From Marinicella pacifica (GTDB lineage Bacteria > Pseudomonadota > Gammaproteobacteria > Xanthomonadales > Marinicellaceae), in assembly GCF_014636635.1 (NCBI RefSeq), contig NZ_BMEO01000004.1, forward strand, positions 186,001-250,000: a DNA stretch of 64,000 nt, given 5' to 3'. Within the stretch, counting starts at the first letter, position 1, and every line of letters starts with the position of its first letter. A program made the translations under genes and the position numbers. Of this stretch, positions 16,301 through 25,700 are shown piece by piece. The notes under the pieces are model-generated. The model saw only the letters and a list, made by a program, of their open reading frames with translations, was not told where the DNA came from and searched no databases.

Positions 16301-18768
16301 CCACCCCAAATAATCATCTCATTACCTGTCCACACGGCTGTGTGAAAAGCCCTGCCATTGGGGGCGCCACTAGTGGTGGTCGCCACCCAATTGTCACTAA
16401 CCGGATCATACTTACCGCCGGTATTCAAATGACCAAAACCACCCCAGATAATCATTTCACTGCCTGTCCACACGGCCGTGTGAAGACGTCTACCACTGGG
16501 AGCACCACTGGTGCTGGTCGCCACCCAACTGTCACTAACCGGATTATACTTACCTCCGGTGTTTAAGTAATTATAACCACCCCAGATGATCATTTCGCTG
16601 CCTGTCCATACAGCCGTGTGAAGATGCCTACCACTGGGTGCACCACTGGTGCTGGTTGCCACCCAAGTATCACTAACCGGATTATATTTACCACCGCTAT
16701 TCAAGTTGTTACCACCCCAGATAATCATCTCGCTGCCCGTCCAAACGGCCGTGTGATGATATCTACCGATGGGGGCACCACTGTTGCTGGTTGCCGACCA
16801 GACATCACTATCAGGATTATACTTGCCACCGCTATTTGAGAAACCTCCATCACCAGAGCCACCCCAAACAATCATCTCCGTGCCCGTCCATACAGCCACG
16901 TGTTCACGCCTACCACCGGGTGCACCACTGGTACTGGTTACTGACCAGACATCACTGCCCGGATTATACTTGCCGCCGCTATTAAAGTAACTTCCATCAG
17001 TGCCACCCCAAACAATCATCTCAGTGCCTGTCCATACGGCCGTGTGTTCATACCTACCACTGGGTGCACCACTGGGGCTGATTGCGTACCAAATATCATT
17101 GGCAGGGTCATACTTGCCACCACTATTTAAGTAACTTGCACCATAGCCACCCCAAACAATCATCTCAGTGCCTGTCCATACGGCCGTGTGTTTACTCCTA
17201 CCACTGGGTGCACCACTGGTGCTGGTTACTGACCAGACATTACTGACCGGATTATACTTGCCACCGCTGTTAAATACACTTCCATTATAGCCGCCCCAAA
17301 CAATCATCTCAGTGCCCGTCCATACGGCCGTGTGAGAATGTCTGCCACTGGGTGCACCACTGGTGCTGGTTGACGACCAGATATCACTGACCGGATTATA
17401 CTTACCACCGGTATTTAAGCTACCTACACCTACACGATTGCCACCCCAAACAATCATCTCAGTGCCTGTCCATACTGCTGTGTGGTAACGCCTGGCATCG
17501 GGAGTACCACTGGTACTGGTTGACATCCAAACATCACTACCGGGATTATACTTGCCACCGCTATTTAAGAAACTTGCACCATAGCCACCCCAAACAATCA
17601 TCTCAGTGCCTGTCCATACTGCCGTGTGATTACTCCTACCACTGGGAGCACCACTGGTGCTGGTTGCTGACCACACATCACTGACCGGATTATACTTGCC
17701 ACCGCTATGTAAGTAACTGCCATTATAGCCACCCCATACAATCATCTCAGTGCCTGTCCATACAGCCGTGTGAAAATACCTGCCATCCATATTAAATTCT
17801 TGTATCCATTGGCCGCCTGTTGATGCCTTTGTCTGCCAGTCAATATCAGCGTAGGATGAAGAGATCTTTGGAAGTTTAATTTGTTTTTGGTCTATAGGTT
17901 TATGTATGTATTTTTTTTCTTGATTGACCAGCCATTGATTGATGCTTTGTTTTTGCCAGGTTAAGTTTTTGACAGATACACTGTTTTCAGATTCTTTAAT
18001 AATTTCTGTATAGGTAAAACTATATGGATATTCCTGTAGCGATTGGTGTGTGAGTTCGTTTTGTTTTTGTTTAAAGGCTTGCTCATCAAACTCAATGATG
18101 GTTTCCGTGTTCAGTTCTTGTGTCCGCGTATTAAATTCAAAGTCTTCTTTGTCTGCCTTTAGTTTAAATGTCACCATGGATTCTTGCGCATGGCTTAAAT
18201 CAGTTTCACCGGTTTTAAAATATATTTCCAATTCATACTCAGCCAGTGTTTTAGTTTCAGCATGAATTTCATTGTGCTGATTAAAGCTGTTGTGTAATTT
18301 ATTGTTAATCAAATAAGGGCGTGAAACACATTCAGCTATTGTGGCCGGCTGATTATCCAATAAGCTAAATACAGCCTTAAGACTTTGTGGGTCTTTGCTA
18401 TTACGGGCCATGCGGTTGATGTCATACTGCAACATCTCATGATTGATGTCGATGTGAAATTGTTCGGATAAGATGGTTTGCTTATACAAACGATTCAACA
18501 CTTTTTCTCGAACCTCACCGACGTCAACCATTTCAGAAAAAGCCGGTTTAGGCGCTTTATTTTCCTTCGGCCAAATATTTTTCGACCATTTGTGTTCTTG
18601 TAACTTAAGTTCACAAGCCACCAAATTATCAATGTACTCATCTTGGGATAACTCAGACCAGTTGTGGTTGATGATTTTAATTTGATCAAGATCATCCACA
18701 GCCTTCACAGAAAAACTGATGATCAGGAAAAAGGCAATTAAGTTTAATTGTGTGCTATGTTTAATCAT
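13393..18768 (-). CDS. Giant exported Kelch-like repeat protein with nine C-terminal 75-91-residue repeats and GF-tail
   Basis: A 1791-residue protein with a signal peptide (MIKHSTQLNLIAFFLIISFSVKA). Residues about 25-300 form an alpha-rich N-terminal domain shared with the second Kelch protein in this window (EYIDNLVACE, MLQYDINRMARNSKDPQ, IAECVSRPYL) and reminiscent of SurA-type chaperone domains. Next come 14 Kelch-like units of about 48 residues (HTAVWTGTEMIVWGG, LNSGGKYNPVSDVW), enough for two seven-bladed propellers. Then nine beta repeats follow (QYSVGGSVSGLASGN, PNQTC, IVVTC), each with a likely disulfide pair. The protein ends FGDDLIYRHGFDTPEAISR plus seven residues. AGAGGAC precedes the ATG. 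The architecture suggests an adhesin or glycan-binding surface protein; no enzyme motif is visible. Confidence 0.9.
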   Translation of the reverse strand: MIKHSTQLNLIAFFLIISFSVKAVDDLDQIKIINHNWSELSQDEYIDNLVACELKLQEHKWSKNIWPKENKAPKPAFSEMVDVGEVREKVLNRLYKQTILSEQFHIDINHEMLQYDINRMARNSKDPQSLKAVFSLLDNQPATIAECVSRPYLINNKLHNSFNQHNEIHAETKTLAEYELEIYFKTGETDLSHAQESMVTFKLKADKEDFEFNTRTQELNTETIIEFDEQAFKQKQNELTHQSLQEYPYSFTYTEIIKESENSVSVKNLTWQKQSINQWLVNQEKKYIHKPIDQKQIKLPKISSSYADIDWQTKASTGGQWIQEFNMDGRYFHTAVWTGTEMIVWGGYNGSYLHSGGKYNPVSDVWSATSTSGAPSGRSNHTAVWTGTEMIVWGGYGASFLNSGGKYNPGSDVWMSTSTSGTPDARRYHTAVWTGTEMIVWGGNRVGVGSLNTGGKYNPVSDIWSSTSTSGAPSGRHSHTAVWTGTEMIVWGGYNGSVFNSGGKYNPVSNVWSVTSTSGAPSGRSKHTAVWTGTEMIVWGGYGASYLNSGGKYDPANDIWYAISPSGAPSGRYEHTAVWTGTEMIVWGGTDGSYFNSGGKYNPGSDVWSVTSTSGAPGGRREHVAVWTGTEMIVWGGSGDGGFSNSGGKYNPDSDVWSATSNSGAPIGRYHHTAVWTGSEMIIWGGNNLNSGGKYNPVSDTWVATSTSGAPSGRHLHTAVWTGSEMIIWGGYNYLNTGGKYNPVSDSWVATSTSGAPSGRRLHTAVWTGSEMIIWGGFGHLNTGGKYDPVSDNWVATTTSGAPNGRAFHTAVWTGNEMIIWGGSGDGGFSNSGGKYNPNDDVWVATNTSGAPSGRSGHTAVWTGTEMIVWGGYDGSYSNSGGKYNPASDVWSATSTSSAPGGRYYHTAIWTGTEMIVWGGYGADYLNSGGKYNPDSNVWSATSTSNTPSGRRHHTAIWTGTEMIVWGGEGGTVLGIYLPFNTHTVSVDVSGLASGNSVELMNNGGDNLMVSMDGVATFATALNEGDAYHVTVNTEPTDPNQTCVVTNPIGNINGADVVLDVTCTTNQYDVNVIVSGLAATNSISFVNGGDTAIFSTNTTQTISTLDDGSAFNVSISSAQPDTPDQVCSFTSNNSGNLAGGDYEVTVQCVTTQYNVAVSVSGLAAGNSVSFANGGDTLTLNDNISQVISTLDDGSAFDVNITAQPTAPNQVCGFDNADSGVLNGTHYTVNVTCVTSQYSVGGSVSGLASGNDVVLQNNAGDDLTVSVDGSFVFNSLLDDETVYAVTVLTNPTSPNQSCVVTGGDNNDGTGTLSGSNETGIVVTCTTNQYSVGGSVSGLASGNDVILQNNAGDDLTVSVDGSFVFNSLLDDETVYAVTVLTNPTAPNQTCVITGGTNGDGTGTLAGANETGIIVICETNQYSVGGTVSGLASGNDVVLQNNSTDDLTFSADGSFVFDTQLDDESNYAVTVLTNPTTPNQTCSVSGGTNGDGTGVLAGNDDTSIVVTCETNQYSVGGNVSGLASGNDVVLQNNAGDDLSVLADGSFTFATLLDDESNYAVSVATQPSSPNQQCTVTQGTGTLAGANITDIQVNCVTDVHSIGGTVTGLANNNFVTLSMNAGDEYLVVNSNSAFTFLNPLADGSAYDVSVLSNPTTPNQSCTVINGSGTLQGADITDIEVNCTINQYVIGGYVNGLIPDNFMVLQNNLTDDLIIRNQGAFAFPTPLDDQQSYDVTIQTQPNDPIQSCELINESGSLTGSDVENVFVACEFGDDLIYRHGFDTPEAISRAVWKPED
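13405..13560 (-). repeat. Direct repeat copy 2 (tail of Kelch-type gene)
   Basis: The intact counterpart of the fragment at 10490-10640. Both copies encode the ELINESGSLTGSD to ISRA segment. The pair brackets the LRR gene at a distance of 2.9 kb and could support homologous recombination. Confidence 0.75.
13580..15835 (-). repeat. Nine tandem coding repeats (225-273 bp units)
   Basis: Tandem units inside the Kelch-type gene encode SGLASGN-type beta repeats. The central units are longest (91 codons), and two neighbours starting near 14638 and 14911 are almost identical over more than 130 bases, a sign of recent duplication or gene conversion. The outer units are more diverged. Confidence 0.8.
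15850..17800 (-). repeat. Fourteen tandem Kelch-like coding units (about 145 bp)
   Basis: In-frame units repeat every 135-150 bases with strongly conserved stretches for WTGTEMIVWGG and GGKYNP. Homogenisation at DNA level is evident; units 8-10 share the variant WTGSEMIIWGG and units 1-7 and 12-14 share WTGTEMIVWGG, so blocks of units seem to have duplicated together. Confidence 0.85.
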
Positions 18769-18815
18769 TTTTATGTCCTCTTTTTAAGTCACCAATTAAT
18801 AGAATACGGCTATTT

Positions 18816-21071
18816 CTATTCCATTCCATCTCTAAATATCATATCCGTAATCGCGGTAATCGTGCCAATATCCACTGAAGCACCATTAATAGTGACCGGA
18901 ATTCTATCAGTGAGTTGAGACGTTGATTGACCACCTCGGTTTAATAGCGATGTGTTTAAATAATTAGCATTACCTGATAGCCGGATTTCATAATCACCAT
19001 CATGTAAACCCGGGGTTAGGAATTTGGCATATTCTGAGATAAATTGATATTGGCCAATAAGAACATTATTTTGATAGAGTTCAGCTAATATATTTTTATC
19101 AGCCAGTAAAGAACCGGTGACGTTGTCTTTTAGGCTTCCCGAAATAACCGAGCCTTGATTCAAGTAAAAATCTCGTGTGACATGGCTGCTGCCATCCAAT
19201 GTTATGGCGGTATTCATAACACATAAATGACCACTACAATCCAGGCTGCCTATACCCGGTGTGGTGTCAAAATACCCATAGCTTGGATCAAACCCGCTGA
19301 TGCTTGAAATCAGTACATTCTTACGATCTAATAACTTTGCAGATCCGTTGTTAGTTCGAACATAATAATTACCTGCTGGTAGGGCGCTGCTGCTGTAACA
19401 AAGATGGTATTGGTTGTTGCCCATATCTAGATAAATATCCGAAGCAATTTCTATATGTTCATTTTGGTCTGAATAAATATGAACACTGAGTTTACTGCTT
19501 AAAAATTCATCACCGTTTTGGTATAAGATGGGATTTTGGCTATTATCGTAATAACAACCTTCAATACGAGAACCTTTTTCTAAAGTCACCTCCAGTCCAT
19601 TTATATCATTGCCATTAACGGTAATCTCGGTTGCGTTGGTAAAATCACATAGCTTTCCCTGACAATCAATACCATCATGCACAAAACGTTTGTAGTCCAT
19701 GGTATCTTGTCCTCCGTCAACAAAAGAAGCATAATCAATTTTATTGGCGGCAGAAAGGTAGTAGTTGCCATCAGGAATAGCGGCAAATCCACAGTTTGAG
19801 AAAGTCCATTCATTGTTTTGAGGATAGTTAGCGATTAAGAGACCTGCTGATTTAAGCGTTGTACTGTCGATAAGTTCAAAATCCAGATACCCATAACCAC
19901 TTGAACCGACAGTAATGGGTAGCTGAGTATCTTTATCGATGACATAACCTCTGATTTGAGTTCCCGGTTGTAAATCCGGATAGGCAATTACGGTATCTTG
20001 TCCAGCTGTAACAGTCATACCACTAACAGGAAAATTCGATGGTTCAAAATGAGACCCACAACCTATTACTTGACCATTATGAAATTGACGCATTAAATCA
20101 ATGCCCTGATTATTGTTGTCATAATTACGACCTAAGAATATAAGATGGTATTGTTCACTCGGCAGCAAACCATCTATACGACAAGTACTGTTGGCATCAT
20201 ACCAAGTACAATTTGTATGAATTTGATCTCCTTTTGAATTATGTACATAGACCCGTCGATAAATACTTGACACGTTTTGTGGCATTGTTGGTGGATTAAT
20301 AACTAAACTTCCCCCTTTTTGCAAAATAAAATCATTAAGCGTATTCGTTGTATATTCTGCTGGGATACAAAAAGCATTCAAATTACATAGGGTGCCATCA
20401 TGAAAAGTTCGGATATAACTCGGCTTGAATGCTGAAACATGCATTTGTGCATTATTGGGCACCATTGGAAAACTATATTGACCATTGACATCCGTAACTA
20501 CTTCTAAATAACCTGACTTAAAAGGCGAGTTTTGCGTTGATTTTAATTGAACGTAAGAAGCTTCAAGGGCTTGCTGATTTGTATCAGTCACTTCACCGGA
20601 ATAGATTTTACCCGTACCGGTCATTTGAATATCAGCCAGGGTGGCGGTGAACGTACCGGCACCTAATACAATGGTTTCATTACTGACGACAGGCTCTTCA
20701 TAACAGCCCAGGGCACAGCTCAGGGCTTTGCCACCAGAATCATTCCAGCGATGTGGTACGGCCTGACCTGATAATACTTCGATGGTTATCGGCTGATTTT
20801 CAAAGTCATACCAGCCATAATATTTACCGTACCTGGAAGCAATATTATGACCCGTTGCACCGTAAGGTATATGAATGGTGTATTCACCATTCGCGTCTGT
20901 AACCGCTGTGTAGTCGTAATAAATATTTTCAAAATTATATCCACCCACCACATAAACCTGAACACCGGCCATCGGGTTATTACTACCATCACGCACCACA
21001 CCGCTAAGCGTGGCATCAGCCCAAACGTTAAATGATACCAATACCAATAAAGCAATATATAAATTTTTCAC
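18816..21071 (-). CDS. Exported multi-domain protein with carboxypeptidase regulatory-like domains and GF-tail
   Basis: A 751-residue exported protein. I place the start at the GTG at 21071: GGAGAG lies five bases upstream and the product begins with a signal peptide (VKNLYIALLVLVSFNVWA); an in-frame ATG 21 codons earlier has no binding site. It contains several carboxypeptidase-regulatory-like beta-sandwiches: ATLSGVVRDGSNNPMAGVQV near 20, GKIYSGEVTDTNQQALEASY near 155, a divergent one near 380 (QIRGYVIDKDTQLPI) and one near 650 (VISGSLKDNVTGSLLADKN). Scattered Cys pairs suggest disulfides. The last residues, ITDMIFRDGME, match the tail shared by neighbouring exported proteins. No catalytic centre is visible. 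It is divergent from the sigma-factor operon, with a large palindrome between them. Confidence 0.85.
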   Translation of the reverse strand: MKNLYIALLVLVSFNVWADATLSGVVRDGSNNPMAGVQVYVVGGYNFENIYYDYTAVTDANGEYTIHIPYGATGHNIASRYGKYYGWYDFENQPITIEVLSGQAVPHRWNDSGGKALSCALGCYEEPVVSNETIVLGAGTFTATLADIQMTGTGKIYSGEVTDTNQQALEASYVQLKSTQNSPFKSGYLEVVTDVNGQYSFPMVPNNAQMHVSAFKPSYIRTFHDGTLCNLNAFCIPAEYTTNTLNDFILQKGGSLVINPPTMPQNVSSIYRRVYVHNSKGDQIHTNCTWYDANSTCRIDGLLPSEQYHLIFLGRNYDNNNQGIDLMRQFHNGQVIGCGSHFEPSNFPVSGMTVTAGQDTVIAYPDLQPGTQIRGYVIDKDTQLPITVGSSGYGYLDFELIDSTTLKSAGLLIANYPQNNEWTFSNCGFAAIPDGNYYLSAANKIDYASFVDGGQDTMDYKRFVHDGIDCQGKLCDFTNATEITVNGNDINGLEVTLEKGSRIEGCYYDNSQNPILYQNGDEFLSSKLSVHIYSDQNEHIEIASDIYLDMGNNQYHLCYSSSALPAGNYYVRTNNGSAKLLDRKNVLISSISGFDPSYGYFDTTPGIGSLDCSGHLCVMNTAITLDGSSHVTRDFYLNQGSVISGSLKDNVTGSLLADKNILAELYQNNVLIGQYQFISEYAKFLTPGLHDGDYEIRLSGNANYLNTSLLNRGGQSTSQLTDRIPVTINGASVDIGTITAITDMIFRDGME

Positions 21072-21083
21072 TGTAACTCTCCA

Positions 21084-21117
21084 TCTTTTTCTAAAATAAG
21101 AAACGTATAGAATTAAA
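21084..21117 (-). promoter_or_regulatory. Possible promoter of the carboxypeptidase-domain protein gene
   Basis: Reading the minus strand from the palindrome toward the GTG start, TTGTCA is followed after 17 bases by TCTATA. The -35 is good and the -10 weak, which would fit a promoter helped by a factor bound at the adjacent palindrome. Coordinates are approximate. Confidence 0.3.
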
Positions 21118-21137
21118 GTATGCCCAACTGACAATTT

Positions 21138-21182
21138 CTCTCACTTTAGGCTGAAAAAAATTAATTTTTGTTGGGGTGAGAG
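21138..21182. promoter_or_regulatory. Large palindromic element, copy A (CTCTCAC-N31-GTGAGAG)
   Basis: Perfect 7-bp inverted arms span 45 bases, with an AT-rich palindromic centre (AAATTAATTT). It sits between the divergent start codons of the carboxypeptidase-domain gene and the sigma-factor gene. The same element with the same 31-base gap occurs upstream of the CHAT unit. It probably binds a dimeric regulator or holds two opposed promoter elements. Confidence 0.65.
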
Positions 21183-21232
21183 GTTTTGGGAGCTTAAATC
21201 ACTTTTAAATTGATATGAATAAGGACAAGTGG

Positions 21233-21988
21233 ATGCGGGTTTTGTATTATATTTATCAGAATCAAAAAATGAGGGTTTCGGCCTTGGGCTCTGATAAAAA
21301 TAAAACACCGTTAAATGTAGAACGGGCGGCGGCGTTGGCGCGGCGGATTATGTCCGGAGATGCGCTGGCGGAGAATGAGTTTGTGCGTTTGAATCACAGC
21401 TGGTTGCTGTTTATTATTCGCCGGCATTTTTCGCGTTCTTGTCATCATGAGGATATTTTGCATGATGCTTTTATGGTGGTGCTGGGTAAATTGCAGCGCA
21501 GTAAAATCAAAACCCCTGAGTCGATATTGGTGTATTTGCGTTCTACGGCGATTAATATTGGTTATGAGTATATGAAGAAAGACAAGAAGTTCTCTTCCGC
21601 TGTCAAGCAGGACTTTATCGATTTGATTGCTGATGCACAGGACACGCTGTTATCGCAACTGGTGTGGGATGATAAGGTGCATTTTGTGAAACAGGTGATT
21701 AACGAATTGGGGCAAGAGCGGGATCAGGATATTTTGCTGCAATTTTATTTCCATCATGTCAGTAAAGTCCGGATTTGTCAGAATATGGAATTAACGTCTG
21801 AGCATTTTGATCGGGTAATTTATCGGGCCAAACAACGTCTCAAAGACCTGATTAATGAAGCAGACAATAACAATGACCATGGTAAAGATTCAAAAACAAA
21901 CACGCGTAAAACCGGTGATAAAAATATTAAAAAACTGTTTCAAAGTATGGTGTTGACCTTGTTTAAATGGCAGCGGGGTGTGGCATGA
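21233..21988 (+). CDS. ECF-type RNA polymerase sigma factor
   Basis: Sigma-70 family factor of the two-domain ECF type, 251 residues from the ATG at 21233, which has AAGGA seven bases upstream; an ATG six codons earlier is possible but lacks a binding site. Region 2 covers about 30-110 (SWLLFIIRRHF, HEDILHDAFMVVLGKL, ILVYLRSTAINIGYEYMKK) and region 4 about 140-205 (helix-turn-helix VSKVRICQNMELTSEHFDRV, then IYRAKQRLKDL). A basic 40-residue C-terminal extension (KDSKTNTRKTGDKNIKKL) is unusual for the class. The stop overlaps the next start by four bases (ATGA), so the membrane partner is translationally coupled. The gene lies within 60 bases of a palindrome also found upstream of the CHAT unit. 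Confidence 0.88.
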   Translation: MRVLYYIYQNQKMRVSALGSDKNKTPLNVERAAALARRIMSGDALAENEFVRLNHSWLLFIIRRHFSRSCHHEDILHDAFMVVLGKLQRSKIKTPESILVYLRSTAINIGYEYMKKDKKFSSAVKQDFIDLIADAQDTLLSQLVWDDKVHFVKQVINELGQERDQDILLQFYFHHVSKVRICQNMELTSEHFDRVIYRAKQRLKDLINEADNNNDHGKDSKTNTRKTGDKNIKKLFQSMVLTLFKWQRGVA

Positions 21989-22596
21989 GTAAAATGACGC
22001 CTGATGAAAAAATGCTGCAAGATTACATCCAGAATAAGCTCTCAGCCGAGCAGACTGAAGCGGTTGATTTGTGGCTGGCTGATCACCCACAAGCGCTGCA
22101 GGATATGCAATTAGATCTGATGTTCGCACAGGGTCTTGAAGAGATTCAGGCCGATAACCCCACTGATGATAGTCAGTGGTTGCATTTACCGGGTTCTTCG
22201 TTTTTACAGCGGGTGGGTTTAATCGCTGCGATGGCGGTGGTTTTTGTTTTGGGTGGTTTGACGGTTCATTTTCTGGACAAAGACACCGGTCAGTCGATGT
22301 CACAACCGGACATTATTATGCTGTCAACCAATCGCGGCATTGAAGATGATGTTAGTTTTAATCACAATGAAAATACGGTGATACAAATTCCTGCCGGATA
22401 TTTATCTGATGATCGTTACACGGTTGAATTGTTACAAAAATCCCAGACCATCTATCAGATTAATGATGTTACATCTCAAGATGATTTACTAACGGTGTTC
22501 GTTCCCAAGGGTTTGTTGGCGGCGGGGCGCTATCAACTGAAAGTGATGAATCTGAGCACGCAAGAAAGTGAAACGTTTGGTTTAGCGGTTCATTGA
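21985..22596 (+). CDS. Single-pass membrane protein, probable anti-sigma factor
   Basis: A 203-residue protein coupled to the ECF sigma gene by an ATGA overlap. The N-terminal 60 residues are helical and acidic (MLQDYIQNKLSAEQTEAVDLW, shown in part) and resemble the sigma-binding domain of zinc-less anti-sigma factors, with the typical 'YLxxxLSxEE' opening. One transmembrane segment (VGLIAAMAVVFVLGGLTVHFL region, about 78-98) is followed by a roughly 105-residue beta-rich domain that should be periplasmic. No zinc-binding HCC motif is present. Function is inferred from operon position and topology; a FecR-like sensor is an alternative, but the FecR signature is not seen. Confidence 0.7.
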   Translation: MSKMTPDEKMLQDYIQNKLSAEQTEAVDLWLADHPQALQDMQLDLMFAQGLEEIQADNPTDDSQWLHLPGSSFLQRVGLIAAMAVVFVLGGLTVHFLDKDTGQSMSQPDIIMLSTNRGIEDDVSFNHNENTVIQIPAGYLSDDRYTVELLQKSQTIYQINDVTSQDDLLTVFVPKGLLAAGRYQLKVMNLSTQESETFGLAVH

Positions 22597-22737
22597 TCTT
22601 AGTTTTTCCCGCAAAATGATGAGGTTATTGGGTGGCATACAGGGCGTATGTGACCTACATGGATGTGGGTCTGTCATGTGAGCAGGAGCGGAAATGACCT
22701 GCAACAAGAGCAGGAGCGTTCGTTGCCAAGCCCGATA

Positions 22738-22752
22738 ATGACAGTGTCATTT
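22738..22752. terminator. Possible bidirectional terminator between convergent units
   Basis: AATGACA and TGTCATT form a perfect 7-bp inverted repeat with a single-base centre, followed on the plus strand by TTATT, exactly at the CHAT gene stop. It lies between the convergent sigma and CHAT units. The loop is too short to be ideal. The rest of this 155-base gap has a repeated GAGCAGGAGCG and nothing else I recognise. Confidence 0.3.
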
Positions 22753-25700
22753 TATTGTTTGATTAAAAACCAGCCGGCCCAGTATTTGGGGTGGCGGGTT
22801 CGGGGATTTTTAAGCATGGCTTTTTGGGCTGACCAAAAAGCTTGATCAACGGCTTGTTGGTCGCCCAGAAATTGGTAAAAATAAGCCATAAATCGACTGC
22901 TGGCTTGATCGTCCACCTGCCATAAACTGGCCACCACATGCTTTGAGCCGGCTTCTAAAAAAGACTCGGTTAAGCCACTCAATCCCAAGGCGTCATCGGC
23001 TTGGCCAAGACCGGTTTCACAACCACTTAACACCGTTAAATCCAGGTTATTAGGCAACGCCGCAATATCCATTACCCTGACATAAGCCGATGATTGTGTT
23101 TGACCCTGCGGGGTGTAGGCAGACAAGACCAAAGAGGACAGCCCCGGAATATCCGGATGAAAAAAGGCATGGGAAGCCATATGCAACACCCGAAAGGGCT
23201 GTAAATCCAGGCTCAAAAAGTGTCTTTTATTGGCGGCAAAACCGCTCAAAGTGGTGGCATTGAATTGACGCGCGATGAATTCAGTTTCATGTTGTGTATG
23301 AATTAACCTGGGATAGGCATTGATCGCTTCGGTTTCACCGGGTGGGTGTGTCAGGCGTTTATCCTGTGGCGTATACACCGGATCTGTTACCACCAGTGCC
23401 CGAGCCTGTTTGGGTATTCGGTGTGGGCTGCGAGTTACCGCGTCCGGGGTATTTATGCGTTGCACCGCAGTGCTGGTGACAATCGGTTGTGTCTGCTTGT
23501 ATCGTGCATCAGGCAACGCACCCAACGGCAATAAGTTTAAGGGTTCATCGGTAATCAGTTGGATGGTTTTAACGGCTTTGAATCCCGATAAGGGCCCGGT
23601 CAGCGTTGCGGCCAATTGTGCCGTGTGTCGATGTTCACGGCTTTGTCCGGTCAATTCCAGTCTCGACAGGGCAATGCGTTCTTTCAGTTGTTGTTTTGGC
23701 GGCAATTGATGGGTGACAAATTGATCATGAGAAATCCACCAGGATAAACCACCGACATCACCCACGGCATACACCAACAGTAAGACGTCATCGGATAATT
23801 GTTTTTGAATGTCGTGCAATTGGATTGGAGGTTTATCCGCAGGGGGCATGTGCTGATAGGAAAAATCAATGCGGGCCTTGAGTTCAATGATGTCGTTTTC
23901 GATGCGTTCTTTATCGGCAGATGATAATTGTCGATTTTCAAGGGCTTCGGATTTGTTCTGGATGGCTTGCAGCCACGCTGTCATTTGCTCGCTGTGCAAA
24001 GAAGAGGTGTCCTCTTGCCGGCGTCGTGTGGCTGACTGAAATTGACTGCGCTGATGCATGGTTTCTAAGAATGCCTGCTGTGATTTACCCAGTTTATGCA
24101 AGATAAGGGCGTTCAGTGACCGGGTCTCTTTTAACATCTTTTGGACACTGTCGTTGATTTTGGCATCTTCTGAGCTGCCAAGATAAAACCGCAGGTTGGT
24201 GATCTCTTCATTGATGACTCGCTCAGCTTCGGTGAAATCTTGAGTTAAATAATACGCCTGTGCCAACAAATTATTGGCCCGACTGAGTAAGCCGGTGTGC
24301 CATATTTTTTTGAGGGATTTAATTTCCCGGTTGAGTATCTCTATGGCTTGCACATAATCCCGATTGTCCATGAGCCACTCAGCCCGGGTAATCTGAATAC
24401 TGGCTGCCAGGCGCTTATGGGGTGAGTTTTGACTATATCGGACGGCCGGTTCGATGTGGCTGCCTGCTTTTTGTAAGTTGTCCTGTTGTCGGTAAAGGCT
24501 GTATTGGTTTAAATGACTTAAGGCCTTAAATCTTGCATGGTCATGGGTTTCGGCCAGGGCCAGTAATTCTTGGCTCAAGCGCAACGCCATCGTGTGTTTA
24601 TTTTGTTTGCCGTAAATGGTGGCCAGTTTGTGCAACGACGCCATGTGACCGACTGGATGATTTTTGGGGTCTCTTAAGGTAAGGGCTTTTTTAAAATAAA
24701 TTTCAGCCAATTTCAGCATCCCTAAATTATCATAAAAAATACCCAAATTATGCCGGCACAAGGAAAGCCAGCGATTATTTCCATTTTGTTCAAATATAGG
24801 GCAGGCAGATTCCAATAATTCTTGTGCGTGCTCATAATCACCTTTTTTGAGGTAATGCATGGCCAAATTATTTTTCGCTTTGGCCGGTGTTAAACGACCG
24901 GAAAGATTTTCTGATAATTGAATATAGGCCAGCCAGATGATTTCGGCTGTTTCCGGATCGCCCAAACCATCATAAATCAGGGCCAGGTTATTTAAAGTGG
25001 CCGCCGTGTTTTTGTGGTCATCACCCTGATTTATCGCAGTTATAATGTTATGGGTTGTTAAAAACGCTGTATTCAGTCTCACGCCATTAATTTCTAATGA
25101 CTGATAGAACAACTTTTTCGCTTCGGTCAACTCACCCAGCTCCCAATTAATCAACCCGGCATTATTCACAGCCTGGGCCAATACCAATGAATTTAACTCG
25201 TCGGTGTAGGTATTCATTATTTTTTCAAATTGGCTCAGGGCTTCTTCTAATTGCCCCATATGCCAATAAGTCAAACCCAATGGATTTAAGGCGCGCAATG
25301 CTTGTATTGGATGATGTTCTGACCAAATCTCAATCGATTTTTTGAGGGCATCAACGGCCTCTTGCCGGGCGCCCGTTTCCTTAAGCGCAATACCTTTTTC
25401 ATACAATGCCAGTCCCAAATAAAACGTGGCCCGGTCTTGTTCAAAGTACTGTTCTGCCGCCAAAAAATGGGCGATGGCTTTTGCTGTCCGGTTTGCATGC
25501 CCCAGGTATTTTTTAATCCGCAAATCATTGGCAACCGTATAGTTTTCAAGGCCTTTCATAAAATTTGCAGACTTTCCCTGTAAAGACAGCAAGGACAATT
25601 TCACCGTGGTTGAGACTGCGCTCGATTCTAAAGGTTTAACCTGAATATGAGCGTCCGTTGCATTGCCGGGAATAAGGATTAAATAATTACCATAGGGCCC

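Noticed and set aside
15945-16990. Open reading frames on the plus strand opposite the Kelch repeats
   Set aside because: They are low-complexity, His/Cys/Ser-rich mirror frames caused by repeated coding DNA on the other strand, without ribosome binding sites.
15850-17800. Regularly spaced repeats that could be taken for a CRISPR-like array
   Set aside because: Units are in frame, about 145 bases long, and encode Kelch-like protein repeats; no 25-40-base repeat/spacer pattern and no cas genes nearby.
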